From Marivita sp046591575 (GTDB lineage: Bacteria; Pseudomonadota; Alphaproteobacteria; Rhodobacterales; Rhodobacteraceae), in the NCBI RefSeq assembly GCF_046591575.1, contig NZ_JBIQWA010000001.1:620001-684000 (forward strand): a stretch of 64,000 nt of DNA, written 5' to 3'. The notes under the pieces are model-generated. The model had not been told where the DNA came from, ran no database searches, and saw only the letters and a program-made list of their open reading frames with translations. This document shows, one piece after another, positions 9,134 to 17,450 of this stretch; positions within the stretch are counted from its first letter, which is position 1, and every line of letters begins with the position of its first letter. The position numbers and the translations under genes were made by a program.

Positions 9134-10660
9134 TTATTGAAGTAGCTGCTGGACAAGCGCGTCCGCGGCTGTTTTCGCCTCAAGGCGTGTTTGTGCGCTG
9201 GCCTGCCAATCCGCAAGTGCGCTTTGCGCCACCTCGGGCAGCGCAGAGATTTCGTCCAGCGCCGTGCCAAGATCACCCGACCGGACGGCTGCTTCCGCGC
9301 GTGACAAGACGGCATCGGGGTCGTTTCCCTCTCGTGGGGCAACGGATCGCGCACCAAGCTGGTTTGCAAAGAACGTCGCAACGCGGTTTGCGCCTTCGGC
9401 CGCTTCGGTTTCTACCTCACGCGCTGCTGAAAGTGCCGATCGCGCCGCATCAGGAAAGCGTTCAACAAGCGTATTTTGTGTTGCAATCCCGTCATCGGCC
9501 TGCACTGACAAGGCCTCTGGCACATCAACGCCATTTTCGGACAGCACAGAAATCGCATTTGCGTATCCGGCCCCGGTTTCCAGCGCGGTTGTCACCTCGG
9601 CCAAGGCGGCACGAGACGCTGCGAGCCGTGCCTGTTCTTCGGCGTTGTCTTCGGCCTGAACGGCCTCCTCTGCCATCTGTGCAACTTCGGCGCGTTGCGC
9701 TTCTACCTCTGACTGAAGATCCGCCAACGCACGTTCATAAGCGGCAATCGCTTCGGGCGAGACTGCCTGTTCCATGGGCTGTCGTTCAAGCGCATCAATC
9801 CGTTCGACCATGCCATCAAGACGCGCAGACAGATCAGAAGCCGTCGATTGCACCACGGTGATTTGCTCTTCCAGCGGCGTCAGGTCCACAGTTGGAATTT
9901 CAACGTTTTCAAGAGCATCGACACGGGCAGAGATATCACTCAGCGCAGTATCCTGCGATGCCACGGCATCGCGCATTTCCGTTTCAAACCCATCCTCGGC
10001 GGCCTCAAATGGCCACAGATCCTGTGAAATATACGCGGCTGTGCCATATCCCAGGGCGGCAGCAACAACACCACCGATCACCATAGACCCGAACCCGCCT
10101 TTGCGTTCGACAGTGGTTTCGCGGATCACTTGTGGCTGCACGTCGTCTTCGCGCGGCTCGACTGGGATTTCGGGATCGTCAATTGTGGTGTCGACTGACT
10201 CCGCCTCTGTGATCAACCGTTCGGCCTCTTCTTCGGTCAGGTGATCCTCCGGCGTGTCGTGTTCGGGTGAAGTTTCGCCCTCAGACACACCGTCATCTGT
10301 CGCCGTGCCATCAATTGTCTCGGGACGGTCCGTATCGGTTTCGGCGTCATTGCCGGTCACTGTATCGGTTTCGGCAGCGGCAAGGGTATCTTCGCCTTCA
10401 AGCGCCTCAATGCTGTCCGGGTCATCAAGGCGCTCTGAATGTTCGACCGTATCATCCGTCATATCAGACGGAACAGTTTCGGCATCAGTGTCAGCTTTTG
10501 CAACCAAATCCGTTTGATCCAGCGTTTGAGCCGCGTCGTCGTTTGGCTCTGATGGCGCGCTGGGGGTCTGATCGTCGGAAGCGTTCACCACGTCTTCGGC
10601 CCCGACCTTACTTTCGGCCTGTTCTTTTTGTGTTTTGTCCGTGCTTTTGCGTTTCGCCAC
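9134..10660 (-). CDS. Mitofilin/Mic60-like inner-membrane protein
   Basis: This 508-residue protein has the bacterial Mic60 layout (COG4223/mitofilin). It has a long acidic, low-complexity N-terminus (1-180, rich in D, E and T), one membrane helix at about 188-211, a coiled-coil region at about 225-345, and a conserved helical C-terminus (AATFF/LGARSV-type segment through the final LVQQLLQ). Alphaproteobacterial Mic60 proteins shape inner-membrane invaginations and are encoded beside heme genes; both features fit here. The start is GTG at 10660 with AAGGA seven bases upstream. It lies between hemD and hemY on the same strand, suggesting co-expression with tetrapyrrole synthesis. Confidence 0.85.
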   Translation of the reverse strand: MAKRKSTDKTQKEQAESKVGAEDVVNASDDQTPSAPSEPNDDAAQTLDQTDLVAKADTDAETVPSDMTDDTVEHSERLDDPDSIEALEGEDTLAAAETDTVTGNDAETDTDRPETIDGTATDDGVSEGETSPEHDTPEDHLTEEEAERLITEAESVDTTIDDPEIPVEPREDDVQPQVIRETTVERKGGFGSMVIGGVVAAALGYGTAAYISQDLWPFEAAEDGFETEMRDAVASQDTALSDISARVDALENVEIPTVDLTPLEEQITVVQSTASDLSARLDGMVERIDALERQPMEQAVSPEAIAAYERALADLQSEVEAQRAEVAQMAEEAVQAEDNAEEQARLAASRAALAEVTTALETGAGYANAISVLSENGVDVPEALSVQADDGIATQNTLVERFPDAARSALSAAREVETEAAEGANRVATFFANQLGARSVAPREGNDPDAVLSRAEAAVRSGDLGTALDEISALPEVAQSALADWQASAQTRLEAKTAADALVQQLLQ

Positions 10661-10713
10661 CGCTTATTCCTTCGAATCTGTCAAGTCTACAAGACACGAC
10701 TGTCAACTATACC

Positions 10714-11448
10714 TTACAGCCGACGCTTGGATCGCTCAAGCGTCACGGCCTCTGTGATTATTTCTTCCACCAATCGCACCATCTCCTTGCGGCTGGGTGC
10801 TTTGGCAACCCACGTCCTTATGCCTGCGGTTTTGGGCAACGCATCGGCCACCGCCGGGCTGATCGCTGCAAACCACATTGCGCCAAGCTGCTCCGATTCG
10901 CTACTAAGCTGACGCGCTGTCCTGGGTGAGAATACCGGGGCTATGATGGGTCTGTCTTGCGACAAAGCTTCCTTGGTTGTTGCCGAGAATGTTTCAAGTC
11001 TTTGTTCATATAGAACAGCCTCCTGCGTTTTCACGCCAGCTTTTGTCAGCCTTTGTGCCAACGGCTGGATCGCGACCTCGCCGCGCAAATGCATTAACGG
11101 GCCTTCGAAATTCTGTTCGACAACCAGATCAAAAAGAAGGTCTGCGGTTCCACCCGCCACATAAACCGAAAATCCAAGGGCCCGCGCGGCGCTGGCTGTT
11201 TCTTCGCCAACTGCGATTACAGGAACATTCAGGATTGGCCCGCCCAAAGATTGATAGGCGTCTACCCCATTGGCTGAGGTGAAAATCAGACCTTTGATGC
11301 CATCCAGATTTGGCAACGGCCCGGTCACATGAATCGACAAAAGCGGATTGATCAATGGGTCAACCGACGCACGGCACTGACCGGACAGAGCGTCCCAAAA
11401 GATGTGTGACGACGCCGTCGGGCGCGTCAAAAGTAAGAGCGGGCGCAT
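10714..11448 (-). CDS. hemD: Uroporphyrinogen-III synthase
   Basis: This 244-residue protein matches the HemD family in length and layout. It starts LLLLTRPTASS, has IKGLIFTSANGVDAY near residue 65, and a second-domain SPRTARQL motif near 185. HemD closes and inverts ring D of hydroxymethylbilane to give uroporphyrinogen III, in the cytoplasm. It heads the minus-strand group hemD - Mic60-like - hemY. In-frame ATGs lie at 11448 and 11457; I used 11448 because the first beta strand starts immediately after it. Its start is divergent from tsaD, 81 bases away. hemC is not nearby. HemD sequences diverge strongly, so context supports the call. Confidence 0.88.
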   Translation of the reverse strand: MRPLLLLTRPTASSHIFWDALSGQCRASVDPLINPLLSIHVTGPLPNLDGIKGLIFTSANGVDAYQSLGGPILNVPVIAVGEETASAARALGFSVYVAGGTADLLFDLVVEQNFEGPLMHLRGEVAIQPLAQRLTKAGVKTQEAVLYEQRLETFSATTKEALSQDRPIIAPVFSPRTARQLSSESEQLGAMWFAAISPAVADALPKTAGIRTWVAKAPSRKEMVRLVEEIITEAVTLERSKRRL

Positions 11449-11529
11449 CGCAGCCATACCGTCCCGGTTGTTGTGAGCAGCACCCAAGGGTGGTAACTGG
11501 TCCTTTGCATGGGCGCAACGGGAAGTCTG

Positions 11530-12600
11530 ATGAAACAGAACCTCGCAGTTCTAGGGCTGGAAAGCAGCTGTGACGACACGGCAGCAGCCATTGTGCGCAA
11601 TGGTGTGATCCTGTCCTCTGTCGTTGCTGACCAGACCGAATTGCACGCGGCCTTTGGCGGTGTGGTTCCCGAAATAGCGGCACGCGCGCATGCGGAAAAG
11701 CTTGATCTGTGTATTGAACAGGCGCTTGACGCGGCAGAGCTGGGGCTGAGTGACATTGATGCAATTGCGGTGACAGCCGGGCCAGGGCTGATCGGCGGTG
11801 TGCTGTCTGGTGTGATGATGGCCAAGGGGCTAAGCGCGGCAACCGGAAAACCTCTGATTGGAGTCAATCACCTGGCCGGACATGCACTGACGCCGCGCCT
11901 GACAGATGGGTTGGGCTATCCCTATCTGATCCTTTTGGTGTCTGGCGGTCATTGCCAGTTTTTACGGGTCGATGGCCCGACAACATTCGCGCGTTTGGGG
12001 AGCACAATTGACGACGCGCCCGGAGAAGCTTTTGACAAAACCGCACGCTTGTTGGGGCTGTCGCAACCGGGCGGTCCGTCTGTAGAGCGCCGCGCGAAAG
12101 AGGGAAGCGAAACACGCTTTTCATTTCCTCGCCCGCTTTTGGATCGGCCTGGATGTGATCTGTCATTTTCGGGATTGAAAACCGCTTTGCTGCGTCAAAG
12201 GGACAAACTGATCCTTGATCAGGGCGGCTTGCATGAACACGACATCAACGATTTATGCGCCGGTTTTCAAGCTGCGGTGCGCGATGTGCTGGTTGAGAAA
12301 TCCCGCCGGGCCCTAACGGCATCGGACCGGATCACCGGATTTGCCGTAGCCGGCGGCGTTGCGGCAAACAGCTCGCTCAGAGACGCTTTGCACGACCTGT
12401 CCAGCCAGCATGACCTGCGGTTTGTGGCACCACCGCTGGCGCTCTGCACGGATAATGCCGCGATGATCGCCCATGCCGGTGCAGAAAAATTCGCGGTAGA
12501 GGGGGCAGACGACCTTACGCTGTCCGCGCGCCCAAGATGGCCCCTGGACACCAATGCACCCGCCGCGTTGGGCAGTGGCAAGAAAGGTGCCAAGGCATGA
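11530..12600 (+). CDS. tsaD: tRNA N6-adenosine threonylcarbamoyltransferase TsaD
   Basis: This 356-residue protein transfers the threonylcarbamoyl group to A37 of ANN-decoding tRNAs, working with TsaB, TsaC and TsaE. It starts LAVLGLESSCDDTAAA and has the metal-binding pair His114/His118 in VNHLAGHAL. It also has LLVSGGHCQ and a C-terminal CTDNAAMIAHAG motif. The start at 11530 has GGGAAG upstream; an upstream in-frame ATG at 11509 is less likely. It ends in a four-base ATGA overlap with gpsA. The partner gene tsaE is at 25082-25555 in this window. Confidence 0.97.
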   Translation: MKQNLAVLGLESSCDDTAAAIVRNGVILSSVVADQTELHAAFGGVVPEIAARAHAEKLDLCIEQALDAAELGLSDIDAIAVTAGPGLIGGVLSGVMMAKGLSAATGKPLIGVNHLAGHALTPRLTDGLGYPYLILLVSGGHCQFLRVDGPTTFARLGSTIDDAPGEAFDKTARLLGLSQPGGPSVERRAKEGSETRFSFPRPLLDRPGCDLSFSGLKTALLRQRDKLILDQGGLHEHDINDLCAGFQAAVRDVLVEKSRRALTASDRITGFAVAGGVAANSSLRDALHDLSSQHDLRFVAPPLALCTDNAAMIAHAGAEKFAVEGADDLTLSARPRWPLDTNAPAALGSGKKGAKA

Positions 12601-13553
12601 TCGGGGTCATGGGTGCCGGCGCATTCGGAACCGCTCTTGCCATTGCATTGGCGCAGACCGGAACGCCGGTCCTGCTTTGGGCACGATCTCCAGACCATGC
12701 CCGCGCCATGGCACAACAGCAAAAAAACGACAGGTATTTACCAGACACCGCTTTTCCAGATCACCTGTCCGTCACGAACAGCATCGACGACTTGACACAC
12801 AGCCGGGCGCTTTTGATTGCCGTGCCGCTTCAACAGCTGCGTGGGGCACTTGCCGTTGGCCCATTACCCGACGCGCCGCTGGTGGCCTGTTGCAAAGGGA
12901 TCGAACTGTCCACAGGTTTGGGCCCGACACGCGTCATTGCCGACTCTGCACCCAATGCGACAACCGCCATTCTAACCGGTCCCAGCTTTGCCGCAGATAT
13001 TGCCATCGGCAGGCCAACGGCGTTGACACTGGCGTGTGCTGAGCCTGACGTTGGGATGGTTTTGCAAGACCTGCTCACAACGCCCACACTTCGACTGTAC
13101 CGGACAACCGACACGGTTGGGGCTGAACTGGGCGGGGCGTTAAAGAACGTGATCGCAATTGCATGTGGTGCGGTTGTCGGCGCTGGTTTGGGTGACAGCG
13201 CACGGGCGGCCACGCTCACACGCGGGTTTGCGGAAATGCAGCGGATTGGCGCGGCGTTTGGTGCACAGCCCGAAACCTTGAACGGGCTGTCCGGGCTGGG
13301 CGATCTTGCCCTGACTTGCACCTCTGATCTGTCTCGCAATTATCGGCTTGGCCTGTCGCTTGGTCGCGGTGACCGTTTCAATCCGAACATCACCGTCGAA
13401 GGCGCGGCAACAGCGCGCGCAATGCTGGCGCTTGCGGAAAAACACGGCCTGGATGTGCCGATCACAGAAATGGTGACACATCTTCTTGACGGTTCAACAA
13501 CAATTCCCGACGCCATTCACACGCTCATGACACGCCCATTAAAGGAAGAATAA
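12597..13553 (+). CDS. gpsA: Glycerol-3-phosphate dehydrogenase [NAD(P)+]
   Basis: This 318-residue cytoplasmic enzyme reduces dihydroxyacetone phosphate to sn-glycerol-3-phosphate for phospholipid synthesis. The N-terminal Rossmann motif is GVMGAGAFGTALA at residues 3-15. The catalytic lysine is in GGALKNVIAIACG, and a SRNYRLGLSLGRG segment lies near residue 245. Its ATG overlaps the tsaD stop by four bases. The next gene starts directly after its TAA, so the four genes tsaD-gpsA-YciI-EVE look co-transcribed. Confidence 0.97.
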   Translation: MIGVMGAGAFGTALAIALAQTGTPVLLWARSPDHARAMAQQQKNDRYLPDTAFPDHLSVTNSIDDLTHSRALLIAVPLQQLRGALAVGPLPDAPLVACCKGIELSTGLGPTRVIADSAPNATTAILTGPSFAADIAIGRPTALTLACAEPDVGMVLQDLLTTPTLRLYRTTDTVGAELGGALKNVIAIACGAVVGAGLGDSARAATLTRGFAEMQRIGAAFGAQPETLNGLSGLGDLALTCTSDLSRNYRLGLSLGRGDRFNPNITVEGAATARAMLALAEKHGLDVPITEMVTHLLDGSTTIPDAIHTLMTRPLKEE

Positions 13554-13829
13554 ATGCTCGTTGCTCTGATTGCCCGCGACAAGGATGGGGCCCTGGAAAT
13601 CCGCAAAGCAAACCGGGATGCGCATCTGGCCTACGTCAAATCGACCGGTATCGTGGAACAAGCCGGACCGCTTTTGGGGACCGATGACCAAATGATCGGC
13701 TCCTTGATCGTGCTTGAGGTCAAAGACCTTGCCGAAGCGCAAAATTGGGCCAAACATGATCCCTATGCCAAAGCCGATCTGTTTCAGAGTGTTGAACTGA
13801 TCCCATGGAAGCGGGTTATTGAAAAATGA
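13554..13829 (+). CDS. YciI family protein
   Basis: This 91-residue protein starts on the base after the gpsA stop. It has the YciI/YCII ferredoxin-like alpha/beta layout: MLVALIARDKDGALEIR, then RDAHLAYV and a GSLIVLEV strand, then WAKHDPYAKADLF, which carries the family's conserved HDPY segment. YCII proteins are small enzymes or accessory folds of mostly unknown reaction. It overlaps the EVE gene by four bases (ATGA), and this gpsA-YciI-EVE order suggests a conserved operon. Confidence 0.9.
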   Translation: MLVALIARDKDGALEIRKANRDAHLAYVKSTGIVEQAGPLLGTDDQMIGSLIVLEVKDLAEAQNWAKHDPYAKADLFQSVELIPWKRVIEK

Positions 13830-14245
13830 AGTATTGGCTTTTCAAATCTGAACCCTCTGCCTGGTCATGGGACCAGCAAGTCGCCAAAGGCGATGATGGC
13901 GAAGAATGGGATGGCGTGCGCAACTATCAGGCGCGCAACTTCATGCGCGAGATGGCGATCGGAGACAGGGGGTTCTTTTACCACTCGCAAAAAGAGAAAT
14001 CGATTGTTGGGATTGTCGAAGTCATTGCCGAGGCGCATCCCGACAGCACAACCGATGACGACCGCTGGGAATGCGTCGATATCAAAGCCGTGAAAGCTGT
14101 GAAACAGCCCGTGTCACTGGACCAGATCAAAGCTGACGAACGGCTTGCCGACATGGTCTTGGTCAACAATTCGCGCTTGTCGGTTCAACCGGTCACAGAA
14201 GACGAATGGCGGATTGTCTGCAGTTTGGCCGGGTTGACGGAATAA
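13826..14245 (+). CDS. EVE domain-containing protein
   Basis: This 139-residue protein is almost entirely one EVE (PUA-like) domain. It starts MKYWLFKSEPSAWSWD, then has WDGVRNYQARNFMREM, GDRGFFYHS and GIVEVIAEAHPD. EVE domains bind modified bases or RNA nucleotides; the target here is not known. The ATG overlaps the YciI stop by four bases. No clear terminator follows. Confidence 0.93.
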   Translation: MKYWLFKSEPSAWSWDQQVAKGDDGEEWDGVRNYQARNFMREMAIGDRGFFYHSQKEKSIVGIVEVIAEAHPDSTTDDDRWECVDIKAVKAVKQPVSLDQIKADERLADMVLVNNSRLSVQPVTEDEWRIVCSLAGLTE

Positions 14246-14309
14246 TGGGGCTGGCGTCACAGTGTACGAAACGGACCAATTGTGCTGCTAATCATCGGCG
14301 AGGACCTTG

Positions 14310-14705
14310 ATGTCGTTTATATCCGTTGCCATGGCCAGCCTTGCCGCATTGGTTTTCGGCGCAATCTGGTACAGCATTTTCGCGAAATCGTGGAGTGCAG
14401 CGTCTGACGTCACTTTGGATGAAAACGGCAAGCCCACGAACTGGAAAAGGCCGCTTCCTTATATCATCGGTATCCTGTGCGCAGTGATTGTTGCGGCAAC
14501 CATGCACTATGCGTTCAATATGCTGGACATTGTCACACCGCGCAAAGGCTTTACCTCGGGTCTTGGCATAGGAGCGTGTTTTGCAGCGCCCTGGATTGCC
14601 ACGAATTACGGGCTTGCCGGCAAGCCACTGACACTTATCGTCATAGACGGGGGGTATGCGATCCTTGGAAGTGCAATCATAGGCACCGTTCTGACATTGA
14701 TCTAA
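14310..14705 (+). CDS. DUF1761 family membrane protein
   Basis: This 131-residue protein has four probable membrane helices (about residues 4-24, 49-67, 85-105 and 109-129) and the FGAIWYSIFAKSW segment typical of DUF1761 proteins. Function is unknown; it should sit in the inner membrane. I start it at the ATG at 14310 with GAGGA five bases upstream; a TTG directly before it is also in frame. It follows the EVE gene by 64 bases on the same strand. Confidence 0.8.
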   Translation: MSFISVAMASLAALVFGAIWYSIFAKSWSAASDVTLDENGKPTNWKRPLPYIIGILCAVIVAATMHYAFNMLDIVTPRKGFTSGLGIGACFAAPWIATNYGLAGKPLTLIVIDGGYAILGSAIIGTVLTLI

Positions 14706-14722
14706 ACTGCGTCGCGATAAAC

Positions 14723-14754
14723 CGGAGGGCTCCGGCAAGTGCCGAAACCCTCCG
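14723..14754 (+). terminator. Composite hairpin after the DUF1761 gene
   Basis: CGGAGGG (14723-14729) pairs with CCCTCCG (14748-14754). An inner CGGC/GCCG stem with loop AAGT is separated from it by a three-by-three internal loop. It starts 18 bases after the DUF1761 stop. There is no U-tract after it, so it may be a Rho-linked hairpin or another folded element. Confidence 0.4.
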
Positions 14755-14876
14755 TCCCCGCGCTCCCAAGTCACCACGCGCGTCAACTGATCTGGTTTCG
14801 GCCGTCCTAGCCGTCATCAATTGTATACAAGACGTTGCGCTGATCACCAAATGGCAAATGCGGATAAATTGACTCA

Positions 14877-14907
14877 AAAGAAAAAGGCGTCCGGAAATGG
14901 ACGCCTT
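14877..14907 (-). terminator. Rho-independent terminator of the DUF2853 gene
   Basis: On the minus strand AAGGCGTCC (14907-14899) pairs with GGACGCCTT (14892-14884) around a six-base loop and runs into a T-rich tract to 14877. It lies 22 bases beyond the stop of the gene at 14929-15270. Confidence 0.85.
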
Positions 14908-14928
14908 GTCTCGTGTTTCAAATGGCAC

Positions 14929-15270
14929 TTAGCCGTAAACCGCTTCTTTGCCAAAGTGCTTTGTTAACATATAGTAAACGACAGCGCGGTACTTGTTGCG
15001 CTCGGATTTGCCATATGTCTCAAGTACCGAATGAATTGCATCCATAAGCTCAGGCCCATCAGCGAGGCCCAGCTTTTTCATCAAGAAATTGGTCTTAACG
15101 GTCTCCAATTCTGAGGCCTGTGATCCAGCGACTGTAGACGCATCCGCATTGTAGATCGCAGGTCCGCAGCCGATGGTTACTTTCGTCAGCAAATCCATGT
15201 CAGGCGTCATGCCGCATTTGTTTTTTAGATCATCCGCATATTGCGCGATCAAATCGTCTCTCTTGCCCAT
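14929..15270 (-). CDS. DUF2853 family protein
   Basis: This 113-residue protein is a small acidic helical protein of the DUF2853 family. Recognisable segments are KRDDLIAQYADDLKNKCG, VTIGCGPAIYNADAS and LMKKLGLADG, followed by a C-terminal RAVVYYMLTKHFGK. The role is unknown and no signal peptide is seen. I chose ATG 15270, with GGGAG about six bases upstream; a GTG codon directly before it is also in frame. It is a single gene with its own terminator. Confidence 0.85.
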   Translation of the reverse strand: MGKRDDLIAQYADDLKNKCGMTPDMDLLTKVTIGCGPAIYNADASTVAGSQASELETVKTNFLMKKLGLADGPELMDAIHSVLETYGKSERNKYRAVVYYMLTKHFGKEAVYG

Positions 15271-15505
15271 CACTGTCTCCCTTTGATTATTTTGGCATCC
15301 CCAGAGGTCCGGCCCCTAAAGCACGCGAAAGGTGGCAAAAACGCATGGTTCAGGCAACGAAAAATCACGTTTTGCAGTCTATCAGCGTATTTTCCCGCCA
15401 AAGGAGTTCCCAAAGCCACGCGTTGCTTGTCCCTCCAGACAAGCCCCACCTGCTCTGACACCGCGCAACTCTAAGGCGGTGTAGTCGTCCCGCTTGTGAC
15501 AAATT

Positions 15506-17083
15506 CTAAAGGCCGAATGGCGTGTCGAGCACACCGACAACCTGCAACAGGAATGCGCCATCCGTCGGGTTCAAAGCATCCTGATAATGATCATCAATGG
15601 CAAGAACGGCATCGTCGATACTGATATCAGAACCATCGAACAAAGACATGATCAACGACGCGTGGTCCACGTCCGACATACCGCGATGGACTGCGAAATA
15701 CGCGCCGATATCAACCTTGTCCTCAAGGTACTTTCTGTCTGCCAATCTCTGGTCTGCAAAGGCCGCATCATCGTCAACATCCGACTCTGACGTGACCCCT
15801 TCCAGAACCTTCAGAATAAACTGATCCCGAGACACGGTTTCTTTTTCTAGGGCATCAACCCAAAACTCAAAACCAGCCTGATCCGGCGTGCGGCCCAGAA
15901 CATTGTTGTAAACCGCTGTTGCAAACGCAGAGTGAGACATGTCTGCCGAATAGGTCGCGCGGCTTTCTTCCTGATCAGCGAAAGATAACGCAATGGCGTC
16001 CAGCGACATCCCGTCGGCGCGTGCCGTACTCCAGAAATTCAAGCCGATAGCGTCGGGCGCGCGGTTGAAATAAGCGATATAAAGCTCGACCAGTGACTCA
16101 AGCTCTGCTGTGTCCAGGCGGGCCGCCCCGCCGATTGTCGCAAGATCCAACGGCCCCGAGAAAGCTTCTATTTCCGTTCCGAAATCAATCAATTCGACAG
16201 ACTCCAGCACAACCATACCGTCTGCACCAAGTGCATGGTTGTCTACCAAAACCTGATCGGATTCGATGATCACAGTATAGTTTGACTGATTTCCCGCAAA
16301 AAAGGCGGTGTCTAAATCGTCGTCACCCCTGATCTGCGTCACACCCGGAGCGGCGATCAACGTATCAGAGCCCGACGTCCCGATAAGACTGTTTTCGTTC
16401 GATGCATCGTCAGAAATCGATGGCGCATATTGATCAGAATTCGGCCCGTTCAGGGACGTTGAGATCACGCTGGGCTTTGTGTTGCTTGTGACCGATTTGC
16501 TGTTGCCAAGCAGATCTTCATAAAAATACACGACGCTCAATTCTGCATCCAGATCTGCCCATGCCACATCATAGCTTTGCCCGGTCGCCCCGGGAATCGC
16601 CTCGCCATCACGCAACCATTGAAACGCGACAGTGCTGGGATTGATGCCATTGTCGTCAAATACGCCATTGGGGCGCGCGGTCAGCGTTTCACCAACTACA
16701 GCCTCACCAAGAACCGCGAAAGGATTGAACGGCTGGTCATCTTCAGGCTTCAGAGTTCCAGCGGGCGGGACGGCTGGTTCGGGATCGCTGATCAGAACCT
16801 CCAATGTCCCGCCCAGATCCATATAGCTGTATTGAATGCTTAGAGTGTGCCCAACATCCACGGTACTGACGTCATAGGTCCGGCCCGTTTCTCCTATGAT
16901 CGGCTCTCCATCACGAAGCCATTGAAACGCGGCAGTTGTATGGTCAATCCCGTCCGCGTCACCGATTGCGTTGGGGCGCGCAATCAAGGTTTCCCCGACA
17001 TACGCCTCGCCGAGAATCGTGACAGGTCCCTTTGGCGTATTGTTTTGGACATCAACCGTTTCCATGCCGTCGTCTTTCTTCAT
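15506..17083 (-). CDS. Secreted-type protein with Ig-like repeats, RTX-like segment and DUF4214
   Basis: This acidic 525-residue protein has three parts. Two Ig-like repeats (about 18-105 and 118-205) share the pattern AFQWLRDGE, then ETG/ATG, then YDV. About residues 240-275 form a short calcium-binding-like stretch (LIGTSGSDTLIAAPG, then RGDDDLDTAFF). From about 320 onward there are DUF4214-type helices: LVELYIAYFNRAPDAIGLNFW and AVYNNVLGRTPDQAGFEFW. There is no N-terminal signal peptide, and the C-terminus is hydrophobic (LLQVVGVLDTPFGL). This suggests type I secretion, but no T1SS genes are nearby. DUF4214 occurs in cell-surface proteins; a surface or adhesion role is inference. Confidence 0.75.
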   Translation of the reverse strand: MKKDDGMETVDVQNNTPKGPVTILGEAYVGETLIARPNAIGDADGIDHTTAAFQWLRDGEPIIGETGRTYDVSTVDVGHTLSIQYSYMDLGGTLEVLISDPEPAVPPAGTLKPEDDQPFNPFAVLGEAVVGETLTARPNGVFDDNGINPSTVAFQWLRDGEAIPGATGQSYDVAWADLDAELSVVYFYEDLLGNSKSVTSNTKPSVISTSLNGPNSDQYAPSISDDASNENSLIGTSGSDTLIAAPGVTQIRGDDDLDTAFFAGNQSNYTVIIESDQVLVDNHALGADGMVVLESVELIDFGTEIEAFSGPLDLATIGGAARLDTAELESLVELYIAYFNRAPDAIGLNFWSTARADGMSLDAIALSFADQEESRATYSADMSHSAFATAVYNNVLGRTPDQAGFEFWVDALEKETVSRDQFILKVLEGVTSESDVDDDAAFADQRLADRKYLEDKVDIGAYFAVHRGMSDVDHASLIMSLFDGSDISIDDAVLAIDDHYQDALNPTDGAFLLQVVGVLDTPFGL

Positions 17084-17450
17084 TCACTCAAGCGGCTTTC
17101 CGCAGGGGTCGTTCCGTGCAAAGCGGCATACACAACAGGTATCGCGTCTTTTCAGCGCGACACGTATTTGCCACACCACGCAGCGCAGTTTGCGATACAA
17201 GTCCAGAAAGCACCGTTTACTGCTCGGTTTGGGATAAGCCCCACACTCTTGCTTCAGCGCCCGCACTAACATTTCACACGTTCGCCGCAACCACGCCATC
17301 CATCAGGTCGGCGATTTTTGGCCGGTTGTGGCATTGTGAACAAGCCAACTGGGCATCTGCGCGCAGCCGATAGGCCAAATCTGCCTGACACCGCAGGGTG
17401 GCACGACGCGTTTGGCTGATGTTTACAGGGCTAAATGGCGTTCCCGACAG
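17084..17450. other. Intergenic region upstream of the DUF4214 gene
   Basis: This 367-base stretch lies between two minus-strand genes. The minus-strand frame of the 319-residue protein stays open for 58 codons past its TAG stop, to a TGA at 17274-17276, and contains a CSQCH sequence. A 71-codon open frame at 17084-17299 has no recognisable product. No strong terminator or promoter is evident. Confidence 0.55.

Noticed and set aside
15458..15482. Seven-base hairpin after the DUF4214 gene
   Set aside because: The stem ACACCGC/GCGGTGT has an 11-base loop and no T-tract, so I did not call it a terminator.
17084..17299. 71-codon minus-strand frame just before the DUF4214 gene
   Set aside because: No homologous feature, cysteine/arginine-rich odd composition and no ribosome-binding site.
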